DNA of 64,000 nt, from NCBI GenBank assembly GCA_910589485.1, contig CAJUSW010000012.1, positions 1-64,000 of the forward strand, in the 5' to 3' direction. Below the pieces are notes generated by a model, which saw nothing but the letters and a program-made list of their open reading frames with translations, made no database searches and had not been told where the DNA came from. Of this stretch, positions 45,842-54,346 are shown one piece after another. Position numbers and translations under genes: made by a program. Positions within the stretch are counted from its first letter, which is position 1; each line of letters starts with the position of its first letter. Source of the DNA: an uncultured Duncaniella sp. (lineage in GTDB: Bacteria > Bacteroidota > Bacteroidia > Bacteroidales > Muribaculaceae).

Positions 45842-47320
45842 GTGAATACGATAGACCGCATACCTTTACTCTTCGCCTATGGTGATGCCCTCATGTGGGT
45901 GTGCCTCACGGCTTATGCCCTGCTGATCTTCACGCTTATAGTGGCGGTACTGAGCGAGAACCGCAATCCGCTGAAGGCACTCGGATGGGTAATGGCGTTG
46001 CTATTGTTTCCCGTTGGAGGTGCCATTCTCTACTTCGTATTCGGGCGTAGCATGCGCAATGTGAAGATGATTTCGAGACGCAACCGCAAGAAACTGATGA
46101 GCTCGGAGTCGCATCATCCGTTGCCTAAACTCAGCAAGGAGCTGGCCTCGGAAAACAAGCAACGCATAATGCTCGGCTATTCGGTGGCCGAGGCGTTGGT
46201 GTATCCATCCAACAACATTGAGGTGTTCAACGACGGCGGGTCGATGTTCAGTTCGCTGTTTGCCGATCTTGCCACGGCACGCCATTACATCAATCTGCAA
46301 TTCTACATTATATCCAACGACTCCCTGGGTCAGCAGTTGAGCGATATACTCATCGAGCGTGCCCGGGCCGGGGTCAAGATCCGTGTGATATATGATTACG
46401 TAGGGTCGTTTGGCTCGCTCAGCACCAAGCTATTCAACAGGCTTCGCGCCAACGGCATCGAGGTCCATTCGTTTTTCAGGATACAGTTCCCGGAAGAATT
46501 AGGGCGTCTCAATTGGAGAAACCACCGCAAGGCTGTGATAATTGACGGCCGTATAGGATATATCGGCGGAATAAACGTGGCCCAAAGGTATATCGACGGC
46601 GGGTCGATGTTTGGATTGTGGCGCGACATGGCGGTGAGGATAACCGGCCCCGGCGTAGTGGCCCTGCAACATAATTTTGCCATAGACTGGAAGTTTATGG
46701 GCCATGAGCTACTCACCGATGAGGTGATGACCGACGGGGAGGAGATGCCTCTGCGTCCAAATACGATCAGCGACGTGATGGTACAGATCATATCATCGGG
46801 CCCGACAAACCGCTGGGGCAATACCCATATGCTCTTCATAAAGGCTATATCCGGTGCCAAACGGCGCATTTTCATACAGACGCCCTATTTCCTGCCGAGC
46901 GAGGGGTTGCTCACGGCTTTGCAGTGCGCGGCTCTGTCGGGAGTTGACGTGAGGATCATGCTCCCGCGCAAATCTGATTCGGCGGTGCTCACAAATGCTT
47001 CGGGAAGTTATGTGGAGGAGAGTCTGCTTGCCGGAATGAAGATCTATTTCTTCGAGGCGGGTATGCTTCACGGGAAGCTCCTGCTTGTGGATGATGATTT
47101 CGTGACGCTCGGATCTACCAATTTCGATTACCGGAGCTTCGAGCATAACTTCGAGGAGAATATCGTGATGTATTCCAAGGAAGTAAATGCCGCTATTGCC
47201 GATCTCTATAAGAGGGATATGGAGGATTGCACCCTGGTAAAACTTGGAGAATGGAACCGCCGTCCTAAAATGCTTAAAGGCAGGGAGTCGCTCTGCAGGT
47301 TGCTCAGCCCGATATTATAG
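45842..47320 (+). CDS. cls: Cardiolipin synthase (phospholipase D type)
   Basis: The 492-residue membrane enzyme condenses phosphatidylglycerol into cardiolipin. Two N-terminal transmembrane helices (about 17-37 and 45-65) precede two PLD domains with HKD motifs: HRKAVIIDG and HGKLLLVDDD. The segment FGRSMRNVK between is typical of Cls. The start is a GTG at 45842; no ATG in frame precedes the first helix. Downstream lies repeat element B. Confidence 0.92.
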   Translation: MNTIDRIPLLFAYGDALMWVCLTAYALLIFTLIVAVLSENRNPLKALGWVMALLLFPVGGAILYFVFGRSMRNVKMISRRNRKKLMSSESHHPLPKLSKELASENKQRIMLGYSVAEALVYPSNNIEVFNDGGSMFSSLFADLATARHYINLQFYIISNDSLGQQLSDILIERARAGVKIRVIYDYVGSFGSLSTKLFNRLRANGIEVHSFFRIQFPEELGRLNWRNHRKAVIIDGRIGYIGGINVAQRYIDGGSMFGLWRDMAVRITGPGVVALQHNFAIDWKFMGHELLTDEVMTDGEEMPLRPNTISDVMVQIISSGPTNRWGNTHMLFIKAISGAKRRIFIQTPYFLPSEGLLTALQCAALSGVDVRIMLPRKSDSAVLTNASGSYVEESLLAGMKIYFFEAGMLHGKLLLVDDDFVTLGSTNFDYRSFEHNFEENIVMYSKEVNAAIADLYKRDMEDCTLVKLGEWNRRPKMLKGRESLCRLLSPIL

Positions 47321-47424
47321 CCCGGAATCCGGAATATAGTATAGAGGGGAAAGTATAGAGTATAGGCAATAGATTTTTTAGACCATTTTTTAGACCAGAG
47401 GTCCAGAGATCTTTTTATAGATAT

Positions 47425-47464
47425 AATGGCTCCTGCCCTCACAGGTGGGAGTCATTGTTTTTTT
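47425..47464 (+). terminator. Hairpin with T7 tail downstream of cls, inside element B
   Basis: TGGCTCC...GGAGTCA form an imperfect stem followed by TTTTTTT, read from the cls side. The same block, inverted, lies at 11635-11665 after the element A gene. The 319 bp between cls and the element B gene hold no coding frame. Confidence 0.65.
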
Positions 47465-47639
47465 AGTATTGTAGCAGTATGTCAAGGGGCTCTTGCCGAT
47501 CAGTGGGGTGGTTTATAGGTTTAGAAGTTTATAGGTTTATGAGCTATCCTTTTTGCCATGGATGCTATTTTGCAACTTTCCTATTTTCTGTAACCTTATT
47601 GACGGGTTCCGGTGGGAACGGCGGAGGTCGGCGCTCCGC

Positions 47640-48404
47640 TTAGGTGGGTATGGGTGGTCGGGGGATTGGTGCATCGTCTGCGGGATGGCCTTGCGGGCCC
47701 TCGCGGGTGGGCAGGCTCCAGCGGAGGATGGACGTTGGGTCGGTGAGGACGAGTATGGCGGTCTCGACCGGGGGCTCGGGTTTCGGGGGACGTTGTGTGG
47801 TGTGGCCCTGCATGCCGAGGTAAAAGAAGGCGGGAATCTGTTCCCTGTCGACGTTTATGTGTATGACAAGGAAGCCTATGCCGCACAATAATGGAAAGAG
47901 TGCGGAGCAGAGGCTGAGGAATTTCCCGGGGTCGGGTTGCATGGGGGAGTAGCCTTTGTATTCCTGGGTGTTGAGCAGGAGCATGAAGGCGGGTGAGGTG
48001 CCGCGCACGCTGTCGGGGCGGGAATAGGAGGCGTAACGGATGCGTTTGTGCAGGGTTTTGACCTGACGGCGGGTGTAGCCGGTATATTCGGGGTACATTT
48101 TGCCGAATTCTCGATCTTTTCCTTCTTTTGAGAGGTAGAGGAGTGCGGTTGCGCCCTCGGGGGAGGTGGCGAGTCGGTAGTCGAGATATGATCTCAATAG
48201 GTCGGTTGAGTCGTAGCCTTTTGGGTCTACGATTACGATGGGGCGCGGGCGGTTTAGGCGACGGGCGCGTTCGAGCCGGGATATGACGTTTTTCTCGGTG
48301 GGGGTTAGTTCCCGGCCGAGAAATCGTGAGAATGGGTGACACCAGATGTCGGGTCGCCGGATTCGTTTGCGTAGGTGTGTGACCTTGTGGCTCGTTGGTT
48401 TCAT
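47640..48404 (-). CDS. Orphan protein of element B, second copy of the terminase-like orphan
   Basis: The 254-residue protein is a near-copy of the one at 10701-11465. I count about eight amino-acid differences, mostly in the first 70 residues (T12R, S24P, V36T, T39N, S51N, N68D), plus A146T and I254T. Nucleotide differences are more numerous and mainly synonymous, so selection has kept this frame in both copies. The Walker-A-place DPKGYDST, Walker-B-place LLLNTQE and the HIN segment are unchanged. The promoter and nearly leaderless start are also kept. Function unknown; see the element A entry for the inferred terminase likeness. Confidence 0.65.
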   Translation of the reverse strand: MKPTSHKVTHLRKRIRRPDIWCHPFSRFLGRELTPTEKNVISRLERARRLNRPRPIVIVDPKGYDSTDLLRSYLDYRLATSPEGATALLYLSKEGKDREFGKMYPEYTGYTRRQVKTLHKRIRYASYSRPDSVRGTSPAFMLLLNTQEYKGYSPMQPDPGKFLSLCSALFPLLCGIGFLVIHINVDREQIPAFFYLGMQGHTTQRPPKPEPPVETAILVLTDPTSILRWSLPTREGPQGHPADDAPIPRPPIPT

Positions 48405-48412
48405 ATCAACGG

Positions 48413-48420
48413 CAAAGGTA
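48413..48420 (-). promoter_or_regulatory. Promoter -7 box of the element B gene, nearly leaderless
   Basis: TACCTTTG on the minus strand ends 8 nt before the ATG, as in element A. Confidence 0.6.
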
Positions 48421-48661
48421 GGTTGGTTTTACCGGGGAAATGGTGCGATAATGTCGTGTAGTGGGTGAATTTTTAGACCAGAGGGCCAGAGAACAAGTTT
48501 TTTATTTTTTAGTATAGAGGGGGAAGTATAGAGTATAGGGATTAGATTATTTGGTCCGGGGATTTTTAGAGGTATATTGGTGGGATATAAGAGGTTAGAT
48601 AGGGTGGACGCGAGGAATTATAGGACGTCTTCGACGCCCGTTTTTGTATGTATTTCATTTT

Positions 48662-48727
48662 CCCCACGCCTCGGGATCGCGCAAATCTTGCCCTAACGGG
48701 CGATTTGCACGTTCCCTCGTGGTGGGG
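48662..48727. other. Conserved 66-nt hairpin of element B
   Basis: This is the inverted counterpart of 10359-10424. CCCCAC/GTGGGG outer and GCAAATC/GATTTGC plus GCCC/GGGC inner stems are kept although the apical loop changed (CTAACG against CTGGCG). Confidence 0.6.
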
Positions 48728-48790
48728 CTATAACTACATCGCCTCTTCGAGGCTTGCTGGGCGGATGGCCTGCGGAGAATTTACGGTCCG

Positions 48791-49182
48791 AGTTCGTGGT
48801 GGGGGCATGATTTCATCGCCTCTTCGGGGCTTAGTGGGTAGTTGGCCTGCGGGGAATTTGTAGATGCTATTACAAAAATATGACATCACCCGTGACGGGT
48901 AGGAGCCATTATATCTATAAAAAACCTCTGGATCTATGGTCTAAACCAAAAGCCCTTTGAACCTCATGTTCTAAAAAATCTAATTACTATACTCTACACT
49001 TTTCCCTCTATACTTGATCTTTAGATCTCTGGTCTAAACCCCAAATCATCTGACATTCAGGATCTAAGAAACTATTGTCTATACTCTATACTTTTCCCTC
49101 TATACTAAAAAACTCTATACCAAAGAACTCTATACTAAAAAAACTCTATACTAAAAGCTCACTAAACTGTCAATAAAACAGA
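48791..49182. repeat. Module array outside element B, no gene
   Basis: The stretch holds a second CATCGCCTCTTCGGGGCTTAGTGGG block, a hairpin ACCCG-TGA-CGGGT with GGAGCCATTATATCTATAAAA, and repeated GGTCTAAA and CTATACTCTATACTTTTCCC phrases, ending in several ACTCTATACTAAAA units. All also occur near elements A and B. I see no coding frame. Confidence 0.6.
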
Positions 49183-49213
49183 AACCCGCAGAGTGGGTTA
49201 CACTCCGCGGGTT
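49183..49213 (-). terminator. Terminator of the rpsF-rpsR-rplI operon
   Basis: On the minus strand AACCCGCGGAGTG pairs with CACTCTGCGGGTT and is followed by TCTGTTTTATT. Confidence 0.8.
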
Positions 49214-49238
49214 ATATGTGATTTGAGATGGATACTGA

Positions 49239-49679
49239 TTATTCAGCAACAACCTCGAAGGGGATCTCTACAGCAACATCGCGGTGGAGACGGATGGTGG
49301 CGGTGTAGTTGCCAACTTCCTTAACAGCATCGAGGCTGATGAGCTTGCGATCAACATTGTGACCGAGCTTCTCGAGAGCCTCAGCGATCTGGATAGCGTT
49401 AACCGAGCCAAAGATGGTACCGGTAGAAGAGGTCTTGGCACCGATGGTGAGCTTAACACCCTCGAGAGCTGCAGCAGCAGCCTCGGCCTCAGCCTTGATA
49501 CGCTCGAGCTTGTGAGCGCGCTGACGCTGGTTCTCGGCAAGTACTTTAAGAGCCGACTCAGATGCGATCACGGCTTTGCCGGTGGGGATAAGGTAGTTGC
49601 GGCCATATCCGCTCTTTACTTCGACTACATCGTCCTTGTAGCCAAGGCCGTTGATGTCTTCTTTAAGAATGATCTTCAT
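49239..49679 (-). CDS. rplI: 50S ribosomal protein L9
   Basis: The 146-residue protein begins MKIILKEDINGLGYKDDVVEVKSGYGRNYLIP, the L9 N-terminal domain that binds 23S rRNA, then a long connecting helix (residues about 41-75) and the C-terminal domain. It is last in the rpsF-rpsR-rplI operon, 22 nt after rpsR. Confidence 0.97.
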   Translation of the reverse strand: MKIILKEDINGLGYKDDVVEVKSGYGRNYLIPTGKAVIASESALKVLAENQRQRAHKLERIKAEAEAAAAALEGVKLTIGAKTSSTGTIFGSVNAIQIAEALEKLGHNVDRKLISLDAVKEVGNYTATIRLHRDVAVEIPFEVVAE

Positions 49680-49701
49680 AATTCCTGATTAGCTTTTAAA
49701 G

Positions 49702-49968
49702 TTATTTCATCAAGTCGGTAACGTAGGGGAGGAGTGCGAGGTGACGGGCACGCTTAACGGCCTGAGCCACACGACGCTGGAACTTGAGCGAAGTTCCGGT
49801 GATACGACGGGGAAGGAGCTTGCCCTGCTCGTTGAGGAACTTCTTGAGGAATTCGGGATCCTTGTAGTCGATATACTTGATACCGCTTCTCTTGAAACGG
49901 CAATATTTCTTCTTCTTAACGTCTACCGAAAGGGGAGTGAGGTAGCGGATTTCTGATGCTTGTGCCAT
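49702..49968 (-). CDS. rpsR: 30S ribosomal protein S18
   Basis: The 88-residue protein has the S18 pattern YIDYKDPEFLKKFLNEQGKLLPRRITG and a basic tail (AQAVKRARHLALLPY). S18 pairs with S6 on the 30S platform. The gene follows rpsF by 3 nt. Confidence 0.97.
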   Translation of the reverse strand: MAQASEIRYLTPLSVDVKKKKYCRFKRSGIKYIDYKDPEFLKKFLNEQGKLLPRRITGTSLKFQRRVAQAVKRARHLALLPYVTDLMK

Positions 49969-49971
49969 GAT

Positions 49972-50337
49972 TTAGTTCTCCTTAGCTTCTTCGTTGACAG
50001 TTGTGGTTGACTTTGTGCGGTTGCGACGCTTCTCAGCATACTCAGCGGCATACTTATCGTTGCGGAACACGAGGAATCGGAGCACGCGCTCGTCGCGACG
50101 GAAAGCGGTCTCGAGCTTCTTAACGATGGTAGGATCGCCGTCAAACTCTACGAGAGAGTAAAAGCCGGTAGATTTCTTCTGGATGGGATAAGCAAGCTTG
50201 CGAAGACCCCAGATCTCTTCATTGACGATAGATGCACCGTTGTCGGTGAGCACCTTCTCGAACTTTTCTACCGCTTCCTTCATCTGCTGGTCAGACAAAA
50301 CGGGAGTTAAAATGAAAACGGTTTCGTAATGATTCAT
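49972..50337 (-). CDS. rpsF: 30S ribosomal protein S6
   Basis: The 121-residue protein begins NHYETVFILTPVLSDQQM, has GLRKLAYPIQKKSTGFY and ERVLRFLVFR, all typical of S6, and a charged C-terminal tail. It is the first gene of the operon, behind its own promoter and a leader of about 70 nt. Confidence 0.97.
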   Translation of the reverse strand: MNHYETVFILTPVLSDQQMKEAVEKFEKVLTDNGASIVNEEIWGLRKLAYPIQKKSTGFYSLVEFDGDPTIVKKLETAFRRDERVLRFLVFRNDKYAAEYAEKRRNRTKSTTTVNEEAKEN

Positions 50338-50370
50338 TTTGGTGAATGATTAGTGATTGATTTAAAGAAA

Positions 50371-50405
50371 GATATGCGACATCAACGGGATGTGGCACTC
50401 TTTTC
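50371..50405 (-). promoter_or_regulatory. Candidate S6:S18 autoregulatory leader
   Basis: In the rpsF leader a hairpin can form with CACATC paired to GATGTC around a loop containing CCG. Known rpsF leaders expose a CCG bound by the S6:S18 complex. The match is by eye and short. Confidence 0.3.
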
Positions 50406-50411
50406 CGGGCG

Positions 50412-50443
50412 CAAAATTAGCAATTATCCCCCACTCTACCAAA
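50412..50443 (-). promoter_or_regulatory. Promoter of rpsF-rpsR-rplI
   Basis: TAATTTTG (50412-50419) and TTTG (50440-50443) on the minus strand are 20 nt apart. Confidence 0.65.
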
Positions 50444-50511
50444 CTTTTCGACGTTTTTTATTCGCTATGCCGTTAAATTCATTGGAAACACGCATGAGGA
50501 GGCAGACAGTC

Positions 50512-51906
50512 CTACTTTTCAATCAATCGCGACAGCACATCATAGATTGACGGACTGTTGGGGCGCGGAGGATCATTGTTGATAACCGTATTGCCATGGC
50601 CAATGATACGATATGAGGGGAAACCTGACATCTTAAAATCCGACATGATAAGTTCGGCGGCATCATCGTCAGTCACAATATAGCTATGGCAATTGGCAGG
50701 AAGCCCGTCGACATGCTCTTTCCATTTATCAATGTCGGATTTCATGGCTATGCTTACAAAGACTATATCATTATCCTTGAAAAACTCAGCCACAGCAGGC
50801 AGTTCCTTATTAGCGGCGATACACGGGCCACACCATGTGGCCCAGAAATCCATGTACACCAATTTGTCTTTGTACTCTTTTTGTAGCAATCCGACAATGC
50901 TCGTACACCTGATTTCTTCAAGCGCTCCATGGGAATATCTGTACAACCCACTCTTGAACACCTCATGTGCGGGGAGTGACTCAAGGTGATTCTTGTCACC
51001 ATAGATCGCATCATAGATAGCTGTATCGGCAAAAAGGTCCTTGTCTATCTCATAATCCGGAAACAATCCCATGTCACTGAGCATCACAAACATCACATCA
51101 CGGTTGATGCTACTGGGATGACGCTTTACTACAGCTTCAATCACATCGGCCGCCTTACCGGTGCCAACCACATCCACGAGCCACCGCAGATAAGCTGAAA
51201 GATGATAGGGGAACATCATTTCACGCAGATTGTCGGGATCGTCCAACCCAAACACCGGCGCAGAAAAAAACGCTAATGCCTCTTCGGCTGAGCGTCCACT
51301 GAAATCGGCGGCATCATTTGCCAAGGTGAATAGTGCTGTTTTTTCCAAAAGGCTACGGCTATCTTCACCCATATTCACAGAATCGGCATATTGGCGTATG
51401 GCATGCAACTTGCTGTCATATACTGTCATAAGGGCATCCATAAATTGCTCCACAGGAGTATCCTTCGGCGGGAGAGCGTTACCGTAAAAAGTCTTGAACA
51501 ACCGCGCATAAGCATCGGAATACTCATTGTTCAGTCTCGCATGATTCCCCGAACACTTCGGGGCCACATCACCATGTGCCGCATCAATCTCCAATATCAA
51601 TGTATCGCCAGGCTCGGCACAGACACACATGAACCCTCCATTATAATATATGGTGAAATTGTGACCGAATGGCATATCGACAAATGTCTCGAAACGCCCC
51701 GTTGAATCAACCCTTACCGCATGACGCTCTGACCCAATACCCGACGGGTTGCAGTCTATTGCCGTAATGGTTCCAGACATCCCCGGAGCGATATTGTCAA
51801 TACGTCCTCTCACAACAACAGGTGTGGCGGGCGAGCCACTCACGGCATGACCTGCCAAGCTGACAAACAGCAATATGAGCCATATCAGGTGTCGCATAAC
51901 ATACAT
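50512..51906 (-). CDS. TlpA-like thioredoxin-fold exported protein
   Basis: The 464-residue protein has a signal peptide (IWLILLFVSLAGHAVS), an N-terminal beta-rich domain (about 25-110), a helical middle, and a C-terminal thioredoxin domain with the redox motif WATWCGPC near residue 356 and a cis-Pro segment GFPSYRI. It probably reduces or isomerises disulfides in the periplasm. Start is ATG 51906 or 51897; the latter gives the shorter signal peptide. It follows the TonB receptor gene by 3-12 nt. Confidence 0.82.
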   Translation of the reverse strand: MYVMRHLIWLILLFVSLAGHAVSGSPATPVVVRGRIDNIAPGMSGTITAIDCNPSGIGSERHAVRVDSTGRFETFVDMPFGHNFTIYYNGGFMCVCAEPGDTLILEIDAAHGDVAPKCSGNHARLNNEYSDAYARLFKTFYGNALPPKDTPVEQFMDALMTVYDSKLHAIRQYADSVNMGEDSRSLLEKTALFTLANDAADFSGRSAEEALAFFSAPVFGLDDPDNLREMMFPYHLSAYLRWLVDVVGTGKAADVIEAVVKRHPSSINRDVMFVMLSDMGLFPDYEIDKDLFADTAIYDAIYGDKNHLESLPAHEVFKSGLYRYSHGALEEIRCTSIVGLLQKEYKDKLVYMDFWATWCGPCIAANKELPAVAEFFKDNDIVFVSIAMKSDIDKWKEHVDGLPANCHSYIVTDDDAAELIMSDFKMSGFPSYRIIGHGNTVINNDPPRPNSPSIYDVLSRLIEK

Positions 51907-51909
51907 TGT

Positions 51910-54324
51910 TTAAAATTCGACATTGAGCCGGATATTGAGTTGACGGCCGGTAAGATAGTTGGGGACGGCGTAGCGGATGTCGTTGACATCGGTGACCCAA
52001 TAATAGGAGGCCACGTTGGAGATATCCAACAAGTTGAAGAGATCCACCCCTACCCATACGCTCTTGAGCCAGCGTCCGAGGCCGGTGCGCGATTCCCCAT
52101 CCTTAGGTGGGGCAAGCAGTGCATACTGCAAGCCGGCATCCACGCGCTTGTAGGGGGGCATGCGGAAATAACCGTCGGCACGACCAGTGTGTGGAGCGGT
52201 GGATGGCAACCCTTGCATGAATATACCACGCAGAGAGAATTTAAGGCGCGGGAACTTAGGGAAATAGTCGTTGAAGAACAATCCCAACGAGTAAGCGCGG
52301 TCAGTGGGTAGAGGCACTTTCACCCCGTGGATATCCTCGCGTGTGCGCATGAAGGAAAGACTGATCCATGAATCACTCCCGGGGACAAACTGACCGAAGA
52401 GCCTCATGTCGAGGCCGGCGGCATAGCCGGAAGATTCGTTAAGACCCGAATATACCAGGCGGAGATTGTCGATCTCGTAAGGCACGAGATCGGAAAGGAG
52501 TTTGTAATACACCTCGGCCGAGAACCGGAATGGACGGCCCAAGGCTCGGAAAGTGTAGTCGGACCCGAGGATGAAATGCAAGCTGCGCTGTGACTTTATA
52601 TCCTCGTTGAGCTCGATGCGTGTGTTGCCGTGGATGTCGGCTACCGGCACACGATATTCCTTATAGAACGGCGATTGATAGTATAAACCGGTGGAAAAAC
52701 GCCACACCCACGAGGGATGATCCTCAGGGATGAAGCCCACCGACACCCTGGGGCTGACAATGGTCTCCTTATTGAAATCCCAGTGGCTGAGACGCAATCC
52801 GGCATTAATGGTGTAGAAACCCGAAGAGGTAGAGAATTTCCACGCATCCTGGATGTATGCACCGAAACGTACCGACGACAGGTCGTGATGGGAATCGAGA
52901 GCATATATCATGCGCAACTCATCGGGCACCGACGGCAGCGTGAATCCGGCGGAATCGCGCAACTCCCATTCGCGGCTACGGTCCATGATCTTCTCGCTAC
53001 GCACCGACACGCCATAGGAAAGCGTGTGGCCTCCGGAAAATGCCGTAGACCCTTTCAGGTCAAGAGCCATTACGGAAGTCTTGAGGCGGTTGCGCGCATG
53101 TTCATGGTAGCGCCCCACACCAAGCTCACCCCCTATCTGGGAAGATCCGGCCTGGTCAAGCCAATACTCGCCGGAGATATCATAGGTAACAAGCTCATTG
53201 GAAAGGAAGCCCGAGGCCACGAGTTTAAGGGCTGTGGCCCTACTGAGCCTATAGCCGAGCGAGAGGGCGCCAAACCATGTCTCGAAACGGTCCTTTTCAT
53301 GGCCGTCGAAGTACACCTTAAACCTCCGCGCATCATCGACAGTGCCAAAATCGGTGGTGCGGTCAACAGGGGTGAACAGATAGCGGTTGACCGATATGTT
53401 GCCGAGGAATGATAGATCGACCCGATCGGAGAAGCGATAGGACAAGGAGGTCTGATAGTCGAAGAACCGGGGATCATATTCCCCCTCGGTGTCCATGGAG
53501 CTGAGCAGGGAGGAGGTGGACTTGTACCGCACTCCGTGCAACTGGCTGAAACGGCTTCCGCCATGGCCCAAGGCCACGGAGCCACCCATGAGACTCGCGG
53601 AGACCGAACCCTCGAAGGCCGAGGGGACACGGTAGGCAATATCGAGCACCGATGACATATTGTCGCCATACTCGGCAGGGTATCCACCCGAAGAAAAGCC
53701 TATAGCCCCCACAAGATCGGGGTTGATAACGCTGAGCCCCTCCTGCTGACCGGAGGATATGAGCTGAGGCCGATACACCTCGATACCGTTGATATATACG
53801 GAATTCTCATCGTAGGCACCTCCGCGCACCGAGTAGCGGGAAGAGAGCTCATTGGCACCCTGCACACCGGCCAAAGTGGCGACCAGCGATTCGACACTGC
53901 CCCCTGACGCATCGGGCGAACGGCGCAGAGCGTCGGTAGAGATCGTGGAGAGGGCACCGGTCTGCTTCTTGAGTTCGGTTACCTCAACCTGCTTAAGTTC
54001 ACTGGAGGTGAACTGCATACGCACATTCAAGGTCACATCGCCCGCCGGCTGATCGACGAGCACGCGGGTGAGGTCCCTGAATCCCATACAGGAGAAATGC
54101 ACCGTGACAGTATCGGCAACAGGGCACGATAAAGAGTACTCCCCTTTCAGACCCGAGACCGTCCCGATCACCGTGCCCCCTACCCTCACTGTGGCAAACT
54201 CTATAGGTTCGTTGTTGACTTCAGTGATGCGGCCGCTGATATTAAGCTGAGCCGACAACGCCAACGGCACTACCGACAGCAACAGGGCATGAACTACGAT
54301 GATGAATGAACGTGATAACGACAT
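51910..54324 (-). CDS. TonB-dependent outer-membrane receptor
   Basis: The 804-residue protein has a signal peptide ending ALSAQ, a carboxypeptidase-regulatory-like domain (NISGRITEVNNEPIEFATVRV), a plug domain (RYSVRGGAYDENSVYINGIEVYRP, GGYPAEYGDNMSSVLDI) and a barrel ending IRLNVEF. It is not SusC-like in size or plug signature and has no SusD partner. The substrate is unknown; iron, cobalamin or peptide are possible. The adjoining TlpA-like gene is co-oriented. Confidence 0.9.
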   Translation of the reverse strand: MSLSRSFIIVVHALLLSVVPLALSAQLNISGRITEVNNEPIEFATVRVGGTVIGTVSGLKGEYSLSCPVADTVTVHFSCMGFRDLTRVLVDQPAGDVTLNVRMQFTSSELKQVEVTELKKQTGALSTISTDALRRSPDASGGSVESLVATLAGVQGANELSSRYSVRGGAYDENSVYINGIEVYRPQLISSGQQEGLSVINPDLVGAIGFSSGGYPAEYGDNMSSVLDIAYRVPSAFEGSVSASLMGGSVALGHGGSRFSQLHGVRYKSTSSLLSSMDTEGEYDPRFFDYQTSLSYRFSDRVDLSFLGNISVNRYLFTPVDRTTDFGTVDDARRFKVYFDGHEKDRFETWFGALSLGYRLSRATALKLVASGFLSNELVTYDISGEYWLDQAGSSQIGGELGVGRYHEHARNRLKTSVMALDLKGSTAFSGGHTLSYGVSVRSEKIMDRSREWELRDSAGFTLPSVPDELRMIYALDSHHDLSSVRFGAYIQDAWKFSTSSGFYTINAGLRLSHWDFNKETIVSPRVSVGFIPEDHPSWVWRFSTGLYYQSPFYKEYRVPVADIHGNTRIELNEDIKSQRSLHFILGSDYTFRALGRPFRFSAEVYYKLLSDLVPYEIDNLRLVYSGLNESSGYAAGLDMRLFGQFVPGSDSWISLSFMRTREDIHGVKVPLPTDRAYSLGLFFNDYFPKFPRLKFSLRGIFMQGLPSTAPHTGRADGYFRMPPYKRVDAGLQYALLAPPKDGESRTGLGRWLKSVWVGVDLFNLLDISNVASYYWVTDVNDIRYAVPNYLTGRQLNIRLNVEF

Positions 54325-54346
54325 GAAAAAGGATGAGGGTGAGGAT

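Larger units (their letters stand above)
47338..48790 (-). repeat. Repeat element B (about 1.45 kb, inverted partner of element A)
   Basis: In minus orientation the block repeats element A: GCCTC-TTC-GAGGC hairpin, 66-nt hairpin, CTATACTCTATACTTCC module, promoter, 254-codon gene, terminator-type hairpin, TATACTC module. It starts about 17 bp after the cls stop. Beyond its upstream edge (48790-49150) further modules occur in plus orientation, so the element is bracketed by inverted module copies. No mobility gene is seen. Confidence 0.75.

Noticed and set aside
47553..47891. A 112-codon plus-strand frame across the end of the element B gene
   Set aside because: It is antisense to the selected 254-codon gene; the matching frame in element A is truncated differently.
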